From Paracoccus sediminicola (GTDB taxonomy: Bacteria; Pseudomonadota; Alphaproteobacteria; Rhodobacterales; Rhodobacteraceae), in NCBI RefSeq assembly GCF_027912835.1, contig NZ_CP115768.1, forward strand, positions 2,269,501 to 2,333,500: DNA of 64,000 nt. Reading direction: 5' to 3'. The translations under genes were made by a program, and so were the position numbers. The notes below the pieces were generated by a model, which was not told the DNA's origin, searched no databases, and saw only the letters and a program-made list of their open reading frames with translations. Positions 17,641 through 26,274 of this stretch are shown here, in pieces. How positions within the stretch are numbered: position 1 is the first letter of the stretch; every line of letters starts with the position of its first letter.

Positions 17641-19167
17641 TCAGAAGAACCCCAGCTTCTTGGGGCTATAGCTGACCAGAAGATTCTTGGTCTGCTGATA
17701 GTGATCCAGCATCATCCGGTGATTTTCGCGCCCGATGCCGGACTGCTTATAGCCTCCGAAGGCCGCATGGGCCGGATAGGCGTGATAGCAATTGGTCCAG
17801 ACGCGGCCCGCCTTGATCGCACGGCCTGCGCGATAGCAGGTATTGGCCTCACGGCTCCACACCCCGGCGCCGAGGCCGTAAAGCGTGTCATTGGCGATCT
17901 CGATCGCCTCTTCCTTGGTCTTGAAGGTCGCAACGGATACGACGGGGCCGAAGATTTCTTCCTGGAAAACACGCATCTTGTTGTTTCCCTTGAAGATCGT
18001 CGGCTTGACGTAATAGCCATTCGACAGCTCGCCCCCCAGATCGGCAGCCTCGCCGCCGGTCAGCACCTCGGCACCCTCCTTCTTGCCAATGTCGAGATAG
18101 GACAGGATTTTCTCTTGCTGCTCCGAAGACGCCTGAGCGCCGATCATCGTGCCTTCGGCGCGCGGATCGCCTTGCTGTATGGCCTCGACACGCTTCACGG
18201 CCTTTTCCATGAACCGGTCATAGATCGATTCCTGGATCAGCGCGCGGGACGGGCAGGTGCAGACCTCGCCCTGGTTCAGCGCGAACATGGCGAAGCCCTC
18301 AAGCGCCTTGTCGAAGAAGTCGTCATCCTCGCGGGCCACGTCCTCAAAAAAGATATTCGGGGATTTCCCGCCCAGTTCCAGCGTCACCGGGATCAGGTTT
18401 TCGGCGGCGTATTGCATGATCAGCCGGCCCGTCGTCGTTTCGCCGGTGAAGGCGATCTTGGCGATGCGCGGGTTCGAGGCGAGCGGCTTGCCGGCCTCCA
18501 GCCCGAAACCGTTGACGATGTTCAGCACACCCGGCGGCAGGATATCGGCGATCAGCTCGGCCAGAACCATGATGCTGGCGGGCGTCTGTTCGGCCGGCTT
18601 CAGCACCACGCAGTTCCCCGCTGCAAGCGCGGGTGCGAGCTTCCATGTCGCCATCAGGATCGGGAAGTTCCACGGGATGATCTGGCCGACCACGCCCAAC
18701 GGCTCATGATAATGATAGGCCAGCGTGTCATGATCGATTTCCGAGATGCCACCCTCCTGCGCGCGGATCGCGCCGGCGAAATAGCGGAAATGGTCGATCG
18801 CCAGCGGGATGTCGGCAGCCATGGTCTCGCGGATCGGTTTGCCGTTGTCCCAGGTCTCGGCGGTGGCGAGCTTTTCCAGGTTCTGTTCCATCCGATCGGC
18901 GATCTTGAGCAGCATGTTGCTGCGCTCGGTCGCAGAGCTGTTGCCCCAGCCCTCGCGCGCCTTGTGGGCGGCGTCGAGCGCAAGTTCCACATCATCCGCG
19001 TTAGACCGCGCGATCTCTCCGATTTCGGCGCCGGTGACGGGTGTGACGTTGTTGAAGTATTTTCCCGAGCGCGGGGCCACGAATTCGCCGCCGATGAAAT
19101 TGTTATAGCGGCTGGCGAATGGAACGGCGCTTTCGCCGGTCATGTTCTTTGGCTGGTCATTGGCCAT
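17641..19167 (-). CDS. Aldehyde dehydrogenase (AldB/ExaC/AcoD type)
   Basis: The 508-residue NAD(P)-dependent ALDH has a full catalytic set: [48 protein letters not shown] with the general-base Glu, nucleophile Cys in [13 protein letters not shown], and [25 protein letters not shown] and the C-terminal [30 protein letters not shown] are typical of the acetaldehyde/AldB subgroup. A GAF-Fis regulator of the AcoR type lies divided from it by 135 bp on the same strand, and DUF779 follows, matching the usual aldehyde-oxidation neighbourhood. Substrate probably acetaldehyde or another short aldehyde. Confidence 0.92.
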   Translation of the reverse strand: MANDQPKNMTGESAVPFASRYNNFIGGEFVAPRSGKYFNNVTPVTGAEIGEIARSNADDVELALDAAHKAREGWGNSSATERSNMLLKIADRMEQNLEKLATAETWDNGKPIRETMAADIPLAIDHFRYFAGAIRAQEGGISEIDHDTLAYHYHEPLGVVGQIIPWNFPILMATWKLAPALAAGNCVVLKPAEQTPASIMVLAELIADILPPGVLNIVNGFGLEAGKPLASNPRIAKIAFTGETTTGRLIMQYAAENLIPVTLELGGKSPNIFFEDVAREDDDFFDKALEGFAMFALNQGEVCTCPSRALIQESIYDRFMEKAVKRVEAIQQGDPRAEGTMIGAQASSEQQEKILSYLDIGKKEGAEVLTGGEAADLGGELSNGYYVKPTIFKGNNKMRVFQEEIFGPVVSVATFKTKEEAIEIANDTLYGLGAGVWSREANTCYRAGRAIKAGRVWTNCYHAYPAHAAFGGYKQSGIGRENHRMMLDHYQQTKNLLVSYSPKKLGFF

Positions 19168-19302
19168 GTTCAGTCCTCCTCCTCATATCCCGGCGGGTTT
19201 CAGGCCGGGTCCGGATCAAGGATGGGGACGGGCCGGGATTCGCTCAATCAGCCGGAAGGCAGTGTGTCCCGGAAATTGTCTCAGCGGCGAGACAGTCCGG
19301 CC

Positions 19303-20250
19303 CTATTTCTGGTCGAGACCGAGCCGCGCCATGCGCCGATACAGCGTTGCGCGCCCAATCTTCAGCGCCCGCGCCGCGGCAGAAACATTGCCACCGCTGC
19401 GGGCGAGAGCGCGCGCAATCGCGGCGCGCTCGCCCTTGTCGAAGCCACGCATCTCATCATCCCACTGCAACAGATCGACGGCAGGGCGGGCCGGGATATC
19501 GCCCTCTCGCGGCAGACCCAGCACCTTGCGGGCGGCGCGAGTGGCGCCGATGGTCAGGTCATCCCTGTCAACGGCGATCAGCGCGGCCGCGCCGCCGCGA
19601 TCTTCGCCCGCAACGATGATCCGCGCGGCAGGAAAGCTGGCGCGGAACAGCATCGCCTCGATGGCGGATGCCGTGCGGGCAACATGTGCCTCGATCAGGC
19701 GGTGGAACTCGTCCCCGCCAGCCCGCGCCGAGCTGACATCGAGCGCGGCGATAAGATGCCCGTCGGGACCGAAGATCGGCGCATCCATGCAGGTCATCGC
19801 GGTATTACGGGTATGAAAATGTTCCTCGCCGGCGATGGTCAGGGCGCGGCCCTCGGCAAGGCAGGTGCCGATGCCGTTCGTGCCCTGAGCGGCCTCGGAC
19901 CAGTCAAAGCCCTCCGACAGCCCCCACTCGCGGAACTGCATGGCGTCGCCGTCGCGCACGCGCTGTGCCAGAACCAGCCCCCGCGCATCGGTCAGCAGCA
20001 CATTGCAACCCGACAAGCCGACCAGATCATAAAGCTGGTCGAGCTGCGGTGCGGCGAGGTTCACCACCCATTCCATCGCCGCGATCCGATCAGATAACTC
20101 GGCAGCCGTGGCCCGTCCGGGCAACCGGGTCTCTGCCGGGTCGAGCCCATATTTCACCAGCGAGCGCCGCCAGGATGACACCAGCGACGAGGCCGCACTT
20201 GCGGATTGTGACTGTTCGGCCACGAAGTCGGCGTGAGATTTCCGCGCCAT
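19303..20250 (-). CDS. GAF domain + Fis-type HTH transcriptional regulator (AcoR-like, no AAA+ domain)
   Basis: From ATG 20248-20250 (MARKSHADFVAEQS) the protein is 315 residues. Residues about 60-210 form a GAF sensor as in AcoR (VGLSGCNVLLTDARGLVLAQR, WSEAAQGTNGIGTCLAEGRALTI, NTAMTCMDAPIFGPDGHLIAALDVSS). The C-terminus is a Fis-type HTH (ALARSGGNVSAAARALKIGRATLYRRMARLGL). The sigma-54-interacting AAA+ module normally between them (GAFTGA, Walker motifs) is absent, replaced by about 90 residues. It cannot act as a normal enhancer-binding activator. It probably controls the downstream aldehyde dehydrogenase. Confidence 0.88.
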   Translation of the reverse strand: MARKSHADFVAEQSQSASAASSLVSSWRRSLVKYGLDPAETRLPGRATAAELSDRIAAMEWVVNLAAPQLDQLYDLVGLSGCNVLLTDARGLVLAQRVRDGDAMQFREWGLSEGFDWSEAAQGTNGIGTCLAEGRALTIAGEEHFHTRNTAMTCMDAPIFGPDGHLIAALDVSSARAGGDEFHRLIEAHVARTASAIEAMLFRASFPAARIIVAGEDRGGAAALIAVDRDDLTIGATRAARKVLGLPREGDIPARPAVDLLQWDDEMRGFDKGERAAIARALARSGGNVSAAARALKIGRATLYRRMARLGLDQK

Positions 20251-20363
20251 GATTCCACTCCCCGGCAGACAGGTTAACAAATGCCGGGGATTTGCGAAGG
20301 GATTTCTGGCGGGCTTGACGCCAAGCCGGCCGGTGCATTCGGGCGGGCGAAAAGAAACGCGTC

Positions 20364-21074
20364 CTAGCGGTTGTTTTCCTTGCGCCAACGCTCGAACGCC
20401 TCTCGATGCTCATCCTTGGTGCAGGGATAAAGCCCGATGATCGCCGCGCCGTCCTTGACCCGTTCGACCACGAAATCCTCATAGGCGGTCATCTCGACGG
20501 CCTCGTCGGCGATCTCGTCGGCCATTTCGGCCGGAATGACGATCACGCAATCCGCATCGCCCACGATGATGTCGCCCGGAAAGACCGGGGCATCGCCGCA
20601 GCCGATGGGTTCGTTGATCGCGATCGCCTCGTTATTGGTCAGGTTGGTCGGGCTGGAGGGCCGCGTGTGATAGGCCGGCATCTCGAGTTCCGCGATGACG
20701 GCAGCGTCGCGGAAGCCTCCATCGGTGACGACCCCGGCCCCGCCGCGCTTCATCAGCCGGGTGATGAGGATATCCCCGGCGGATGCGGCATTGGCCTGTT
20801 TGCGGCTGTCCATGACCAGAACCGACCCCTCGGGACAGGTCTCGATCGCGACGCGCTGCGGATGCTCCGGGCTGCGGAACGCGGCCAGCGTGTTACGGTC
20901 CTCACGTGCGGGCATGTAGCGCAGGGTGAAGGCGGGGCCGACCATGTTGCGCCCTTTCCAGCCGACAGGGTGGACGCCCTGAATGACCTGGTTCCGCAGA
21001 CCGCGCTTATACAGCGCCGTGGCCAGCGTCGCGACAGATACACCCATCAGCTTTTCTCGGGTTTGCATGTTCAT
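20364..21074 (-). CDS. RraA-family protein (HMG/CHA aldolase-like, sugar-acid cluster)
   Basis: The 236-residue RraA/methyltransferase-like fold shows GRNMVGPAFTLRYMP, GDILITRLMKRGGAGVVTDGGFRD (the divalent-metal and substrate loop, GxxxRD-like) and FPGDIIVGDADCVIVIP. The family contains RNase E inhibitors and metal-dependent aldolases of 4-hydroxy-4-methyl-2-oxoglutarate type. In clusters with keto-acid semialdehyde dehydrogenase and IlvD-type dehydratase, as here, an enzymatic role on a keto-deoxy sugar acid is more likely than RNase regulation (inference). It starts 14 nt after the dehydrogenase stop. Confidence 0.82.
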   Translation of the reverse strand: MNMQTREKLMGVSVATLATALYKRGLRNQVIQGVHPVGWKGRNMVGPAFTLRYMPAREDRNTLAAFRSPEHPQRVAIETCPEGSVLVMDSRKQANAASAGDILITRLMKRGGAGVVTDGGFRDAAVIAELEMPAYHTRPSSPTNLTNNEAIAINEPIGCGDAPVFPGDIIVGDADCVIVIPAEMADEIADEAVEMTAYEDFVVERVKDGAAIIGLYPCTKDEHREAFERWRKENNR

Positions 21075-21088
21075 GGCCGCCCCTCCTC

Positions 21089-22603
21089 TCAGGCGATGTC
21101 GGCGGGCAGCACGCCCTCGGGGATGTTCTGGAAGCTGACCGGCCGCAGGAAACGGCGGATGGACAGCGTGCCGACGGATGTCGCGCCGAAATTGGTGCTG
21201 GCCGGGTAAGGTCCGCCGTGAACCATCGCATCGGCCACCTCGACGCCGGTCGGAAAGCCGTTCGCCAGCACCCGGCCCGCCTTGCGTTCCAGCACCGGCA
21301 GCAGCTTGCGCGCCGCATCGGTGTCGCCGTCATCCATATGAATCGTCGCGGTCAGTTGACCCTCGAATCCCTTGGCGAGCTGCACCATCTCATCGACGCC
21401 GTCGACGCGGATCACCAGACCCAGCGGGCCGAACACCTCCTCGCCAAGCGCGTGATCCTGAAGATAGGTCTGCGCGTCGGTTTCATAGAGATTGGGGTTG
21501 GCTTCGCGGCCCGCGCTGTCGGTGGTCACGATTGGCTCGACGCTGTTGCGCCCGTCGAAGCGGGACTTGCCGTCGCGATAGGCCTTCGCGATGCCCTCGG
21601 TCAGCATCACCTGCGGGCCGACCTCCTTCAGCGCATCGGCTGCGGCCTTCACGAACGCATCGCCCTCGGCGCCTTTCCCGATCACGGCGATGCCGGGATT
21701 GGTGCAGAACTGGCCCGCGCCCATGGTGAGGCTTCCGGCCCAGCCCTTGCCGATCTCGGCGCCGCGGGCCTTTGTGGCCTCGGGCAGGACGAACATCGGG
21801 TTCACGCTGCCCAATTCGCCGAAGAACGGGATCGGCTCGTCGCGCTGCGCGCACAGATCGAACAGCGCCCGGCCACCGGCCAGAGATCCGGTGAAGCCCA
21901 CCGCCTTGATCAGCGGATGCTGGACAAGCGCCTGCCCGACCTCGCGATTGCCGCCCTGGATCAGGCTGAACACACCCGCAGGCATCCCGGTCTTCTCGAT
22001 GGCAGCGTGGATCGCCTCAGCCACGATCTCGCCGGTGCCGGGATGGGCGGAGTGGCCCTTGACCACCACCGGGCAGCCGGCGGCGAGCGCGGCGGCGGTG
22101 TCCCCACCCGCGGTCGAAAAGGCCAGCGGGAAATTCGACGCCCCGAACACCGCCACCGGACCGATGGGCCTCTGGATCATGCGCAGATCTGGACGCGGCA
22201 GCGGCTCGCGGTCGGGCAATGCGCTGTCGTGGCGGCGGTCCAGATAATCGCCCTTGCGAATATGGTCCGCGAACAGGCGCAGCTGGCCCGTTGTGCGCCC
22301 CCGCTCGCCCTGCAACCGCGCTTCCGGCAGGCCGGTTTCCTGGGTCCCGATCTCGGTGATCTGATCGGCGCGGGCCTCCATCTCATCCGCAATCGCTTCG
22401 AGGAATTTCGCGCGCTCTTCCCGGCTGGAATAGCCATAGCTCCAGAACGCGTCCTCGGCGGACTCTGCCGCGCGGTTCACCAAGCCTACTGTACCGGCGC
22501 TGAAATCATGGCTCGGGCCGTGGGCGGGTTCAGAGGCAAAGCTGTCATCGCTGCCGACCCATTCGCCTGCGATCAGGTGTTTGCCGTGGGGTTTGAAACT
22601 CAT
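21089..22603 (-). CDS. Alpha-ketoglutarate semialdehyde dehydrogenase (2,5-dioxovalerate dehydrogenase)
   Basis: The 504-residue ALDH of the KGSADH type III branch has IQRPIGPVAVFGASNFPLAFST, GCPVVVKGHSAHPGTGE, FFGELGSVNPMFVLPEA with the general base Glu, the nucleophile Cys in GAGQFCTNPGI, and LANGFPTGVEVADAMVHGGPYPAS, which is typical. It oxidises alpha-ketoglutarate semialdehyde to alpha-ketoglutarate, the last step of Weimberg-like pentose/aldarate and hydroxyproline pathways. The start at 22603 follows GAGGACCAGG; an in-frame ATG at 22627 lacks a ribosome site. It lies between the RraA gene and the dehydratase in one operon. Confidence 0.9.
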   Translation of the reverse strand: MSFKPHGKHLIAGEWVGSDDSFASEPAHGPSHDFSAGTVGLVNRAAESAEDAFWSYGYSSREERAKFLEAIADEMEARADQITEIGTQETGLPEARLQGERGRTTGQLRLFADHIRKGDYLDRRHDSALPDREPLPRPDLRMIQRPIGPVAVFGASNFPLAFSTAGGDTAAALAAGCPVVVKGHSAHPGTGEIVAEAIHAAIEKTGMPAGVFSLIQGGNREVGQALVQHPLIKAVGFTGSLAGGRALFDLCAQRDEPIPFFGELGSVNPMFVLPEATKARGAEIGKGWAGSLTMGAGQFCTNPGIAVIGKGAEGDAFVKAAADALKEVGPQVMLTEGIAKAYRDGKSRFDGRNSVEPIVTTDSAGREANPNLYETDAQTYLQDHALGEEVFGPLGLVIRVDGVDEMVQLAKGFEGQLTATIHMDDGDTDAARKLLPVLERKAGRVLANGFPTGVEVADAMVHGGPYPASTNFGATSVGTLSIRRFLRPVSFQNIPEGVLPADIA

Positions 22604-22684
22604 GTCCTGGTCCTCGGATTTGGTCATCTTCGGTCAAACGAACCCGGCATGGTACGGGTTCGATATTCGGTGAATGCAATCGGC

Positions 22685-24427
22685 TCAGAAAATATCCGGC
22701 TCTCCGGCGGGCTTGCCGAAATCCCGTTGCAGATAGTCGAAATCGCAACCTTTGTCAGCCTGGGTGACATGTTGCGAGAACATCCAGCCATAGCCCCGGT
22801 CGAAGCGCGGCTGCGGCGGCTGCCATGCGGCGCGGCGGCGGGCGATCTCTGCCTCGTCGACCAGCATGTCGAGCCGGCGGTTCGGCACGTCGAGCCGCAC
22901 CGTGTCGCCCGTTTGCAGCAAGGCCAGCGGCCCGCCGATAAAGCTCTCCGGCGCGACATGCAGCACGCAAGCGCCGTAAGACGTGCCTGACATGCGCGCA
23001 TCCGAAATCCGCAGCATGTCGCGATGGCCCTGCTTGATCAGCGCCTTCGGGATCGGCAGCATCCCCCATTCCGGGAAGCCAGGCCCGCCCTGCGGCCCTG
23101 CATTGCGCAGCACCATCACGTGATCGGGAGTGATGTCCAGATCGTCGTCATCCACGGCCTTCTTCATCTCGGGATAGCTGTCAAAGACAATCGCGGGGCC
23201 TTCATGAACATAGAATTTCGGATCGCAGGCGGCCGGCTTGATGACCGCGCCATCGGGGCAGAGATTGCCGCGCAGCACGGCGAGCGAGCCTTCGTGATAG
23301 ACCGGGTTCGACAGCGGGCGGATCACATCGTCATTATAGATCTGCGCCCCTTCGATGCCCTCACCGAGGGTCTTGCCAGTCACGGTCAGCGCCGAGCGGT
23401 CCAGCTTTTCGCCCAGCTGGGTCATCAACGCACGCAGGCCACCCGCATAGAAGAAATCCTCCATCAGATAGTCTTTCCCCGAGGGCCGGACATTGCAGAT
23501 CATTGGGGTTTCGCGGCTGAGCGCGTCCAGATCGTCAAGCGTCAGGTTAACCCCTGCGCGTCGCGCCATGGCGATAAGATGCACAACGGCGTTGGTCGAA
23601 CAGCCTGTCGCCATCGCCACGATCACGGCGTTGCGCACCGAGATTTCGGTGACGATACGGTCCGGGGTCAGATCCTCCCACACCATCTCGACGATGCGCC
23701 GCCCGCAATCGCTGCCAAGCCGCTGGTGCCCTGAATCCGCAGCCGGTATCGAGGAAGCACCGGGCAAAGACAGGCCCAACGCCTCGGTGATCGACGTCAT
23801 GGTGCTGGCGGTCCCCATCGTCATGCAGGTCCCGACCGAGCGCGCAATGCCCCCCTGGATCCCCAGCCACTCTTCATCGGTGATATTGCCGGCGCGGCGT
23901 TCGTCCCAGTATTTCCACGAATCCGAGCCGGAACCGAGGATCTTGCCAGCATAGTGACCGCGCAGCATCGGCCCGGCGGGCAGAAAGATCGACGGCACGC
24001 CCGCCGTGATCGCGCCCATCACCAGGCCCGGCGTGGTCTTGTCGCAGCCGCCCATCAGCACCACACCGTCAAGCGGGTGCGAGCGGATCATCTCTTCCGT
24101 CTCCATCGCCAGCATGTTGCGATAGAGCATCGAGGTCGGCTTGGTGAAGCTCTCATCGACCGAGAGCGACGGCATCTCGACCGGGAAACCGCCGGCCTGA
24201 AGAACGCCGCGCTTCACATCCTTCACCCGCTCCGGGAAATGGCCGTGGCAGGAATTCAGCTCGGACCAGGTATTCATGATGCCGATGATCGGCTTGCCAA
24301 TGAATTCCTCTTCCGAATAGCCGAGCTGCATCATCCGCGACCGGTGCCCGAAGCTGCGCAGATCGTCCGGCGCAAACCAGCGGGCGCTTCTCAGCTGCTC
24401 AGATGTCTTGCCTCCCTCGCGGGCCAT
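22685..24427 (-). CDS. IlvD/Edd-family aldonate dehydratase (L-arabinonate/galactonate dehydratase type)
   Basis: The protein is 580 residues from ATG 24425-24427, which has a GGAGG site 7 nt upstream; a longer in-frame start at 24490 lacks support. The [2Fe-2S] cysteines are Cys60 (TWSELNSCHGHF), Cys128 (LMGGCDKTTPG) and Cys201 (VGTCMTMGTAS), one position from those I recall for Rhizobium L-arabinonate dehydratase. The C-terminal catalytic Ser is in RISDARMSGTSYGA. It removes water from an aldonate to give a 2-keto-3-deoxy acid. Relatives act on L-arabinonate, D-fuconate and D-galactonate. With KGSADH and the DHDPS-family lyase it forms a Weimberg-like set. Confidence 0.9.
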   Translation of the reverse strand: MAREGGKTSEQLRSARWFAPDDLRSFGHRSRMMQLGYSEEEFIGKPIIGIMNTWSELNSCHGHFPERVKDVKRGVLQAGGFPVEMPSLSVDESFTKPTSMLYRNMLAMETEEMIRSHPLDGVVLMGGCDKTTPGLVMGAITAGVPSIFLPAGPMLRGHYAGKILGSGSDSWKYWDERRAGNITDEEWLGIQGGIARSVGTCMTMGTASTMTSITEALGLSLPGASSIPAADSGHQRLGSDCGRRIVEMVWEDLTPDRIVTEISVRNAVIVAMATGCSTNAVVHLIAMARRAGVNLTLDDLDALSRETPMICNVRPSGKDYLMEDFFYAGGLRALMTQLGEKLDRSALTVTGKTLGEGIEGAQIYNDDVIRPLSNPVYHEGSLAVLRGNLCPDGAVIKPAACDPKFYVHEGPAIVFDSYPEMKKAVDDDDLDITPDHVMVLRNAGPQGGPGFPEWGMLPIPKALIKQGHRDMLRISDARMSGTSYGACVLHVAPESFIGGPLALLQTGDTVRLDVPNRRLDMLVDEAEIARRRAAWQPPQPRFDRGYGWMFSQHVTQADKGCDFDYLQRDFGKPAGEPDIF

Positions 24428-24463
24428 TGCGGTTCCTCCCATAGATAGGCGCGTGCCCCCTAT

Positions 24464-24479
24464 GAATGCGTATCCATTC
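24464..24479. promoter_or_regulatory. Operator-like inverted repeat, copy 1 (GAATG-N6-CATTC)
   Basis: GAATGCGTATCCATTC lies 37 bp before the dehydratase start in the divergent region. Its core ATGCGTATnCAT recurs at 24562-24577. A minus-strand TTGACA (24485-24490) lies just upstream for the dehydratase operon, so the repeat would overlap the -10 region. This fits repression by the nearby LacI or GntR regulator (inference). Confidence 0.5.
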
Positions 24480-24561
24480 GATGCTGTCAATGGTATATGC
24501 CGCTCTAGAGGTGGATTTTAATTATTCTTGACAGGAAACCCCGATTCGTGTTGCCTTTAAT

Positions 24562-24577
24562 GTATGCGTATACATAC
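24562..24577. promoter_or_regulatory. Operator-like inverted repeat, copy 2 (GTATG-N6-CATAC)
   Basis: GTATGCGTATACATAC is a second copy of the core ATGCGTATnCAT, 28 bp downstream of a plus-strand TTGACA (24528-24533) and 73 bp before the solute-receptor start. The pair suggests that one regulator controls both the uptake operon and the catabolic operon. Confidence 0.5.
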
Positions 24578-24650
24578 GCCGCCGGAATGGGGGAGCCTTC
24601 CGGCAGACCACATGAGACGGTCGCGGCTTGGGCGGCCATGGGAGGTTAAG

Positions 24651-25760
24651 ATGACATTCACCCGCAGAAGCATTCTGGCCGCTGCGGCCTGCACCACCGC
24701 GCTGATCGCGCAGCCCTTCGCTGCCGCCGCGCAGGATCTGCCGCGCAATGTGCGGATGGTGATCGGCTCGAATTCGACGGGCGGCGACACCTATCAGATA
24801 TCCTCGATGATTGCCGACGCGCTCGCTGAAGAGCTGGGCATCAATATCAAGGTCGATGCGGTCGGCCCGTCCGAGGCGTTCAAGGCCGTCGGACGCGACA
24901 GCCGCGGCACCACCATCATGCTGCATCACGACCAGTCCTATCTGGCCAATCTCTACGGCGTGCCCGGCAATCCGGACCCGTTCGAAGGCTATGTCGTCGG
25001 CCCGACGCTCGCGATCAATCCCGGCAATGCCTATCTGGTGCCGAAAAGCTCGCCCTACCAGACGATGGATGACGTGTTGCAGGCCGCCGCGGATGGCGAG
25101 CGGGTCCGCGTCGCCATCCAGCCGGGTGGCGTGTCCGAGATCGGCTTTTCGGCAATGCTTAACGCCGCGCGGATGAACCAGCCCGGCTCGGAGGAGAATA
25201 TCGTCCCGGTCAATACCGGCTCTCAATCCGACAAGAACCAGGCGATGTATGACGGTCTGGCCGATGTCATCAACGGTTCGATCCAGGCGAATGAGCAATT
25301 CACCGCGCTGCCCGAAGATGATCAGAAGGCGATGCGCTTCGTCTGGATCACCGCCTCGCAGGAGGCTCTGGAACAGGGCCCCGAGGCCGGCATGGGCAAT
25401 CTCAGCCGCGAGGACATGCTGCAATTCGCCGCACCGGCCACCACGGTTCCGATGACCGAATCCGAGCCCTTCACCTTCGATAAGGAGTTCTTCCTGATTT
25501 ACAATCAGGACATGGACCCTGCCCAGATGGAGACGATCGACACCGCGCTCGCCACCATCTTCGAGGGCGACGCGCTGCGCGAGCGGATGCTGGAGGCATT
25601 TTTCATCCCCGATTACCGGCCGATGGAGGAAGGCGCGGCGCATCTGCGAGAGAAGCGCGATTCCTATGCCGAGGTGATCTCATCGCTGCAATCCGGCGAT
25701 GAGGGCGGCGGCGATGACAGTGCCGAGGCTGAGGGTGAGACCGAGGCCGCGAGCCAGTAA
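24651..25760 (+). CDS. tctC: TTT-family extracytoplasmic solute receptor (TctC/Bug type)
   Basis: The 369-residue protein starts at ATG 24651 with GGAGG at 24641-24645. The signal peptide MTFTRRSILAAAACTTALIAQPFAAAAQ has an RR pair and hydrophobic core, possibly Tat-type. The mature part (RNVRMVIGSNSTGGDTYQISSMIADALAEEL, then KVDAVGPSEAFKAVGRD) matches a periplasmic binding protein of the tripartite tricarboxylate transporter group in a diverged form. The last about 22 residues are Asp/Glu/Gly/Ala-rich. It should deliver an organic acid, probably a sugar acid, to TctAB encoded downstream. Confidence 0.8.
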   Translation: MTFTRRSILAAAACTTALIAQPFAAAAQDLPRNVRMVIGSNSTGGDTYQISSMIADALAEELGINIKVDAVGPSEAFKAVGRDSRGTTIMLHHDQSYLANLYGVPGNPDPFEGYVVGPTLAINPGNAYLVPKSSPYQTMDDVLQAAADGERVRVAIQPGGVSEIGFSAMLNAARMNQPGSEENIVPVNTGSQSDKNQAMYDGLADVINGSIQANEQFTALPEDDQKAMRFVWITASQEALEQGPEAGMGNLSREDMLQFAAPATTVPMTESEPFTFDKEFFLIYNQDMDPAQMETIDTALATIFEGDALRERMLEAFFIPDYRPMEEGAAHLREKRDSYAEVISSLQSGDEGGGDDSAEAEGETEAASQ

Positions 25761-25769
25761 CCCGTCGAC

Positions 25770-25796
25770 CCGGGGCTGCCCGGCAGGCGGCCCCGG
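25770..25796 (+). other. Intercistronic hairpin between tctC and tctB
   Basis: CCGGGGC (25770-25776) pairs with GCCCCGG (25790-25796) around a 13-nt loop, in the 82-nt gap after the receptor stop. There is no T-run, so it looks like a stabilising or attenuating hairpin rather than a full terminator. Binding-protein genes often need higher expression than their permeases. Confidence 0.45.
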
Positions 25797-25842
25797 CACC
25801 ACCGCACCCGTGAGCCAACCGCATTTCGGAGGGAGGAGCACC

Positions 25843-26262
25843 ATGGCCGAACTGCTGCAGGTGACCGTCGATTTCGACAGGTCGCATCTCATCTTTCCGA
25901 CGCTGATCGGCGTCATCCTGATGCTTCTCGGCCTGGCCATCGCCTTGACCCATCGCCGCGCGATCGCAGGGTCCGGTGGAATGTGGTCGCGGGCTTTCGC
26001 GCATATGGACAAGGCCCGTTTCTTCGGCACGCTCGCGCTGACGGTGATCTATTTCCTGCTGATGGTGCCGGTCGGAAATATCTGGCCGAATACGGGGCTG
26101 GGCTTCCTGATCTGCTCCATCCCCTTCGTCGCGTTGACAAGCATCCTCTACATGCACGAACGCAACGGGCGAAGCCTGATTCCGGCAATGATCGTCGCGG
26201 TCGTCGCACCGACGCTGGTCTGGTGGCTTTTCACCTATGTCTTCGCGCTGACCCTGCCATAA
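25843..26262 (+). CDS. tctB: TTT-family small membrane subunit (TctB)
   Basis: The 139-residue protein starts at ATG 25843, preceded by GGGAGGAG. There are four hydrophobic segments: about residues 18-36, 57-78, 85-103 and 114-136. Such small four-helix proteins between receptor and TctA are TctB. Sequence conservation in this family is low, so position between tctC and tctA is the main support. Confidence 0.85.
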   Translation: MAELLQVTVDFDRSHLIFPTLIGVILMLLGLAIALTHRRAIAGSGGMWSRAFAHMDKARFFGTLALTVIYFLLMVPVGNIWPNTGLGFLICSIPFVALTSILYMHERNGRSLIPAMIVAVVAPTLVWWLFTYVFALTLP

Positions 26263-26274
26263 GGAGCCGCGGTC

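Noticed and set aside
17701..20097. Long plus-strand frame opposite the aldehyde dehydrogenase and its regulator
   Set aside because: Shadow of conserved genes on the other strand; no family features.
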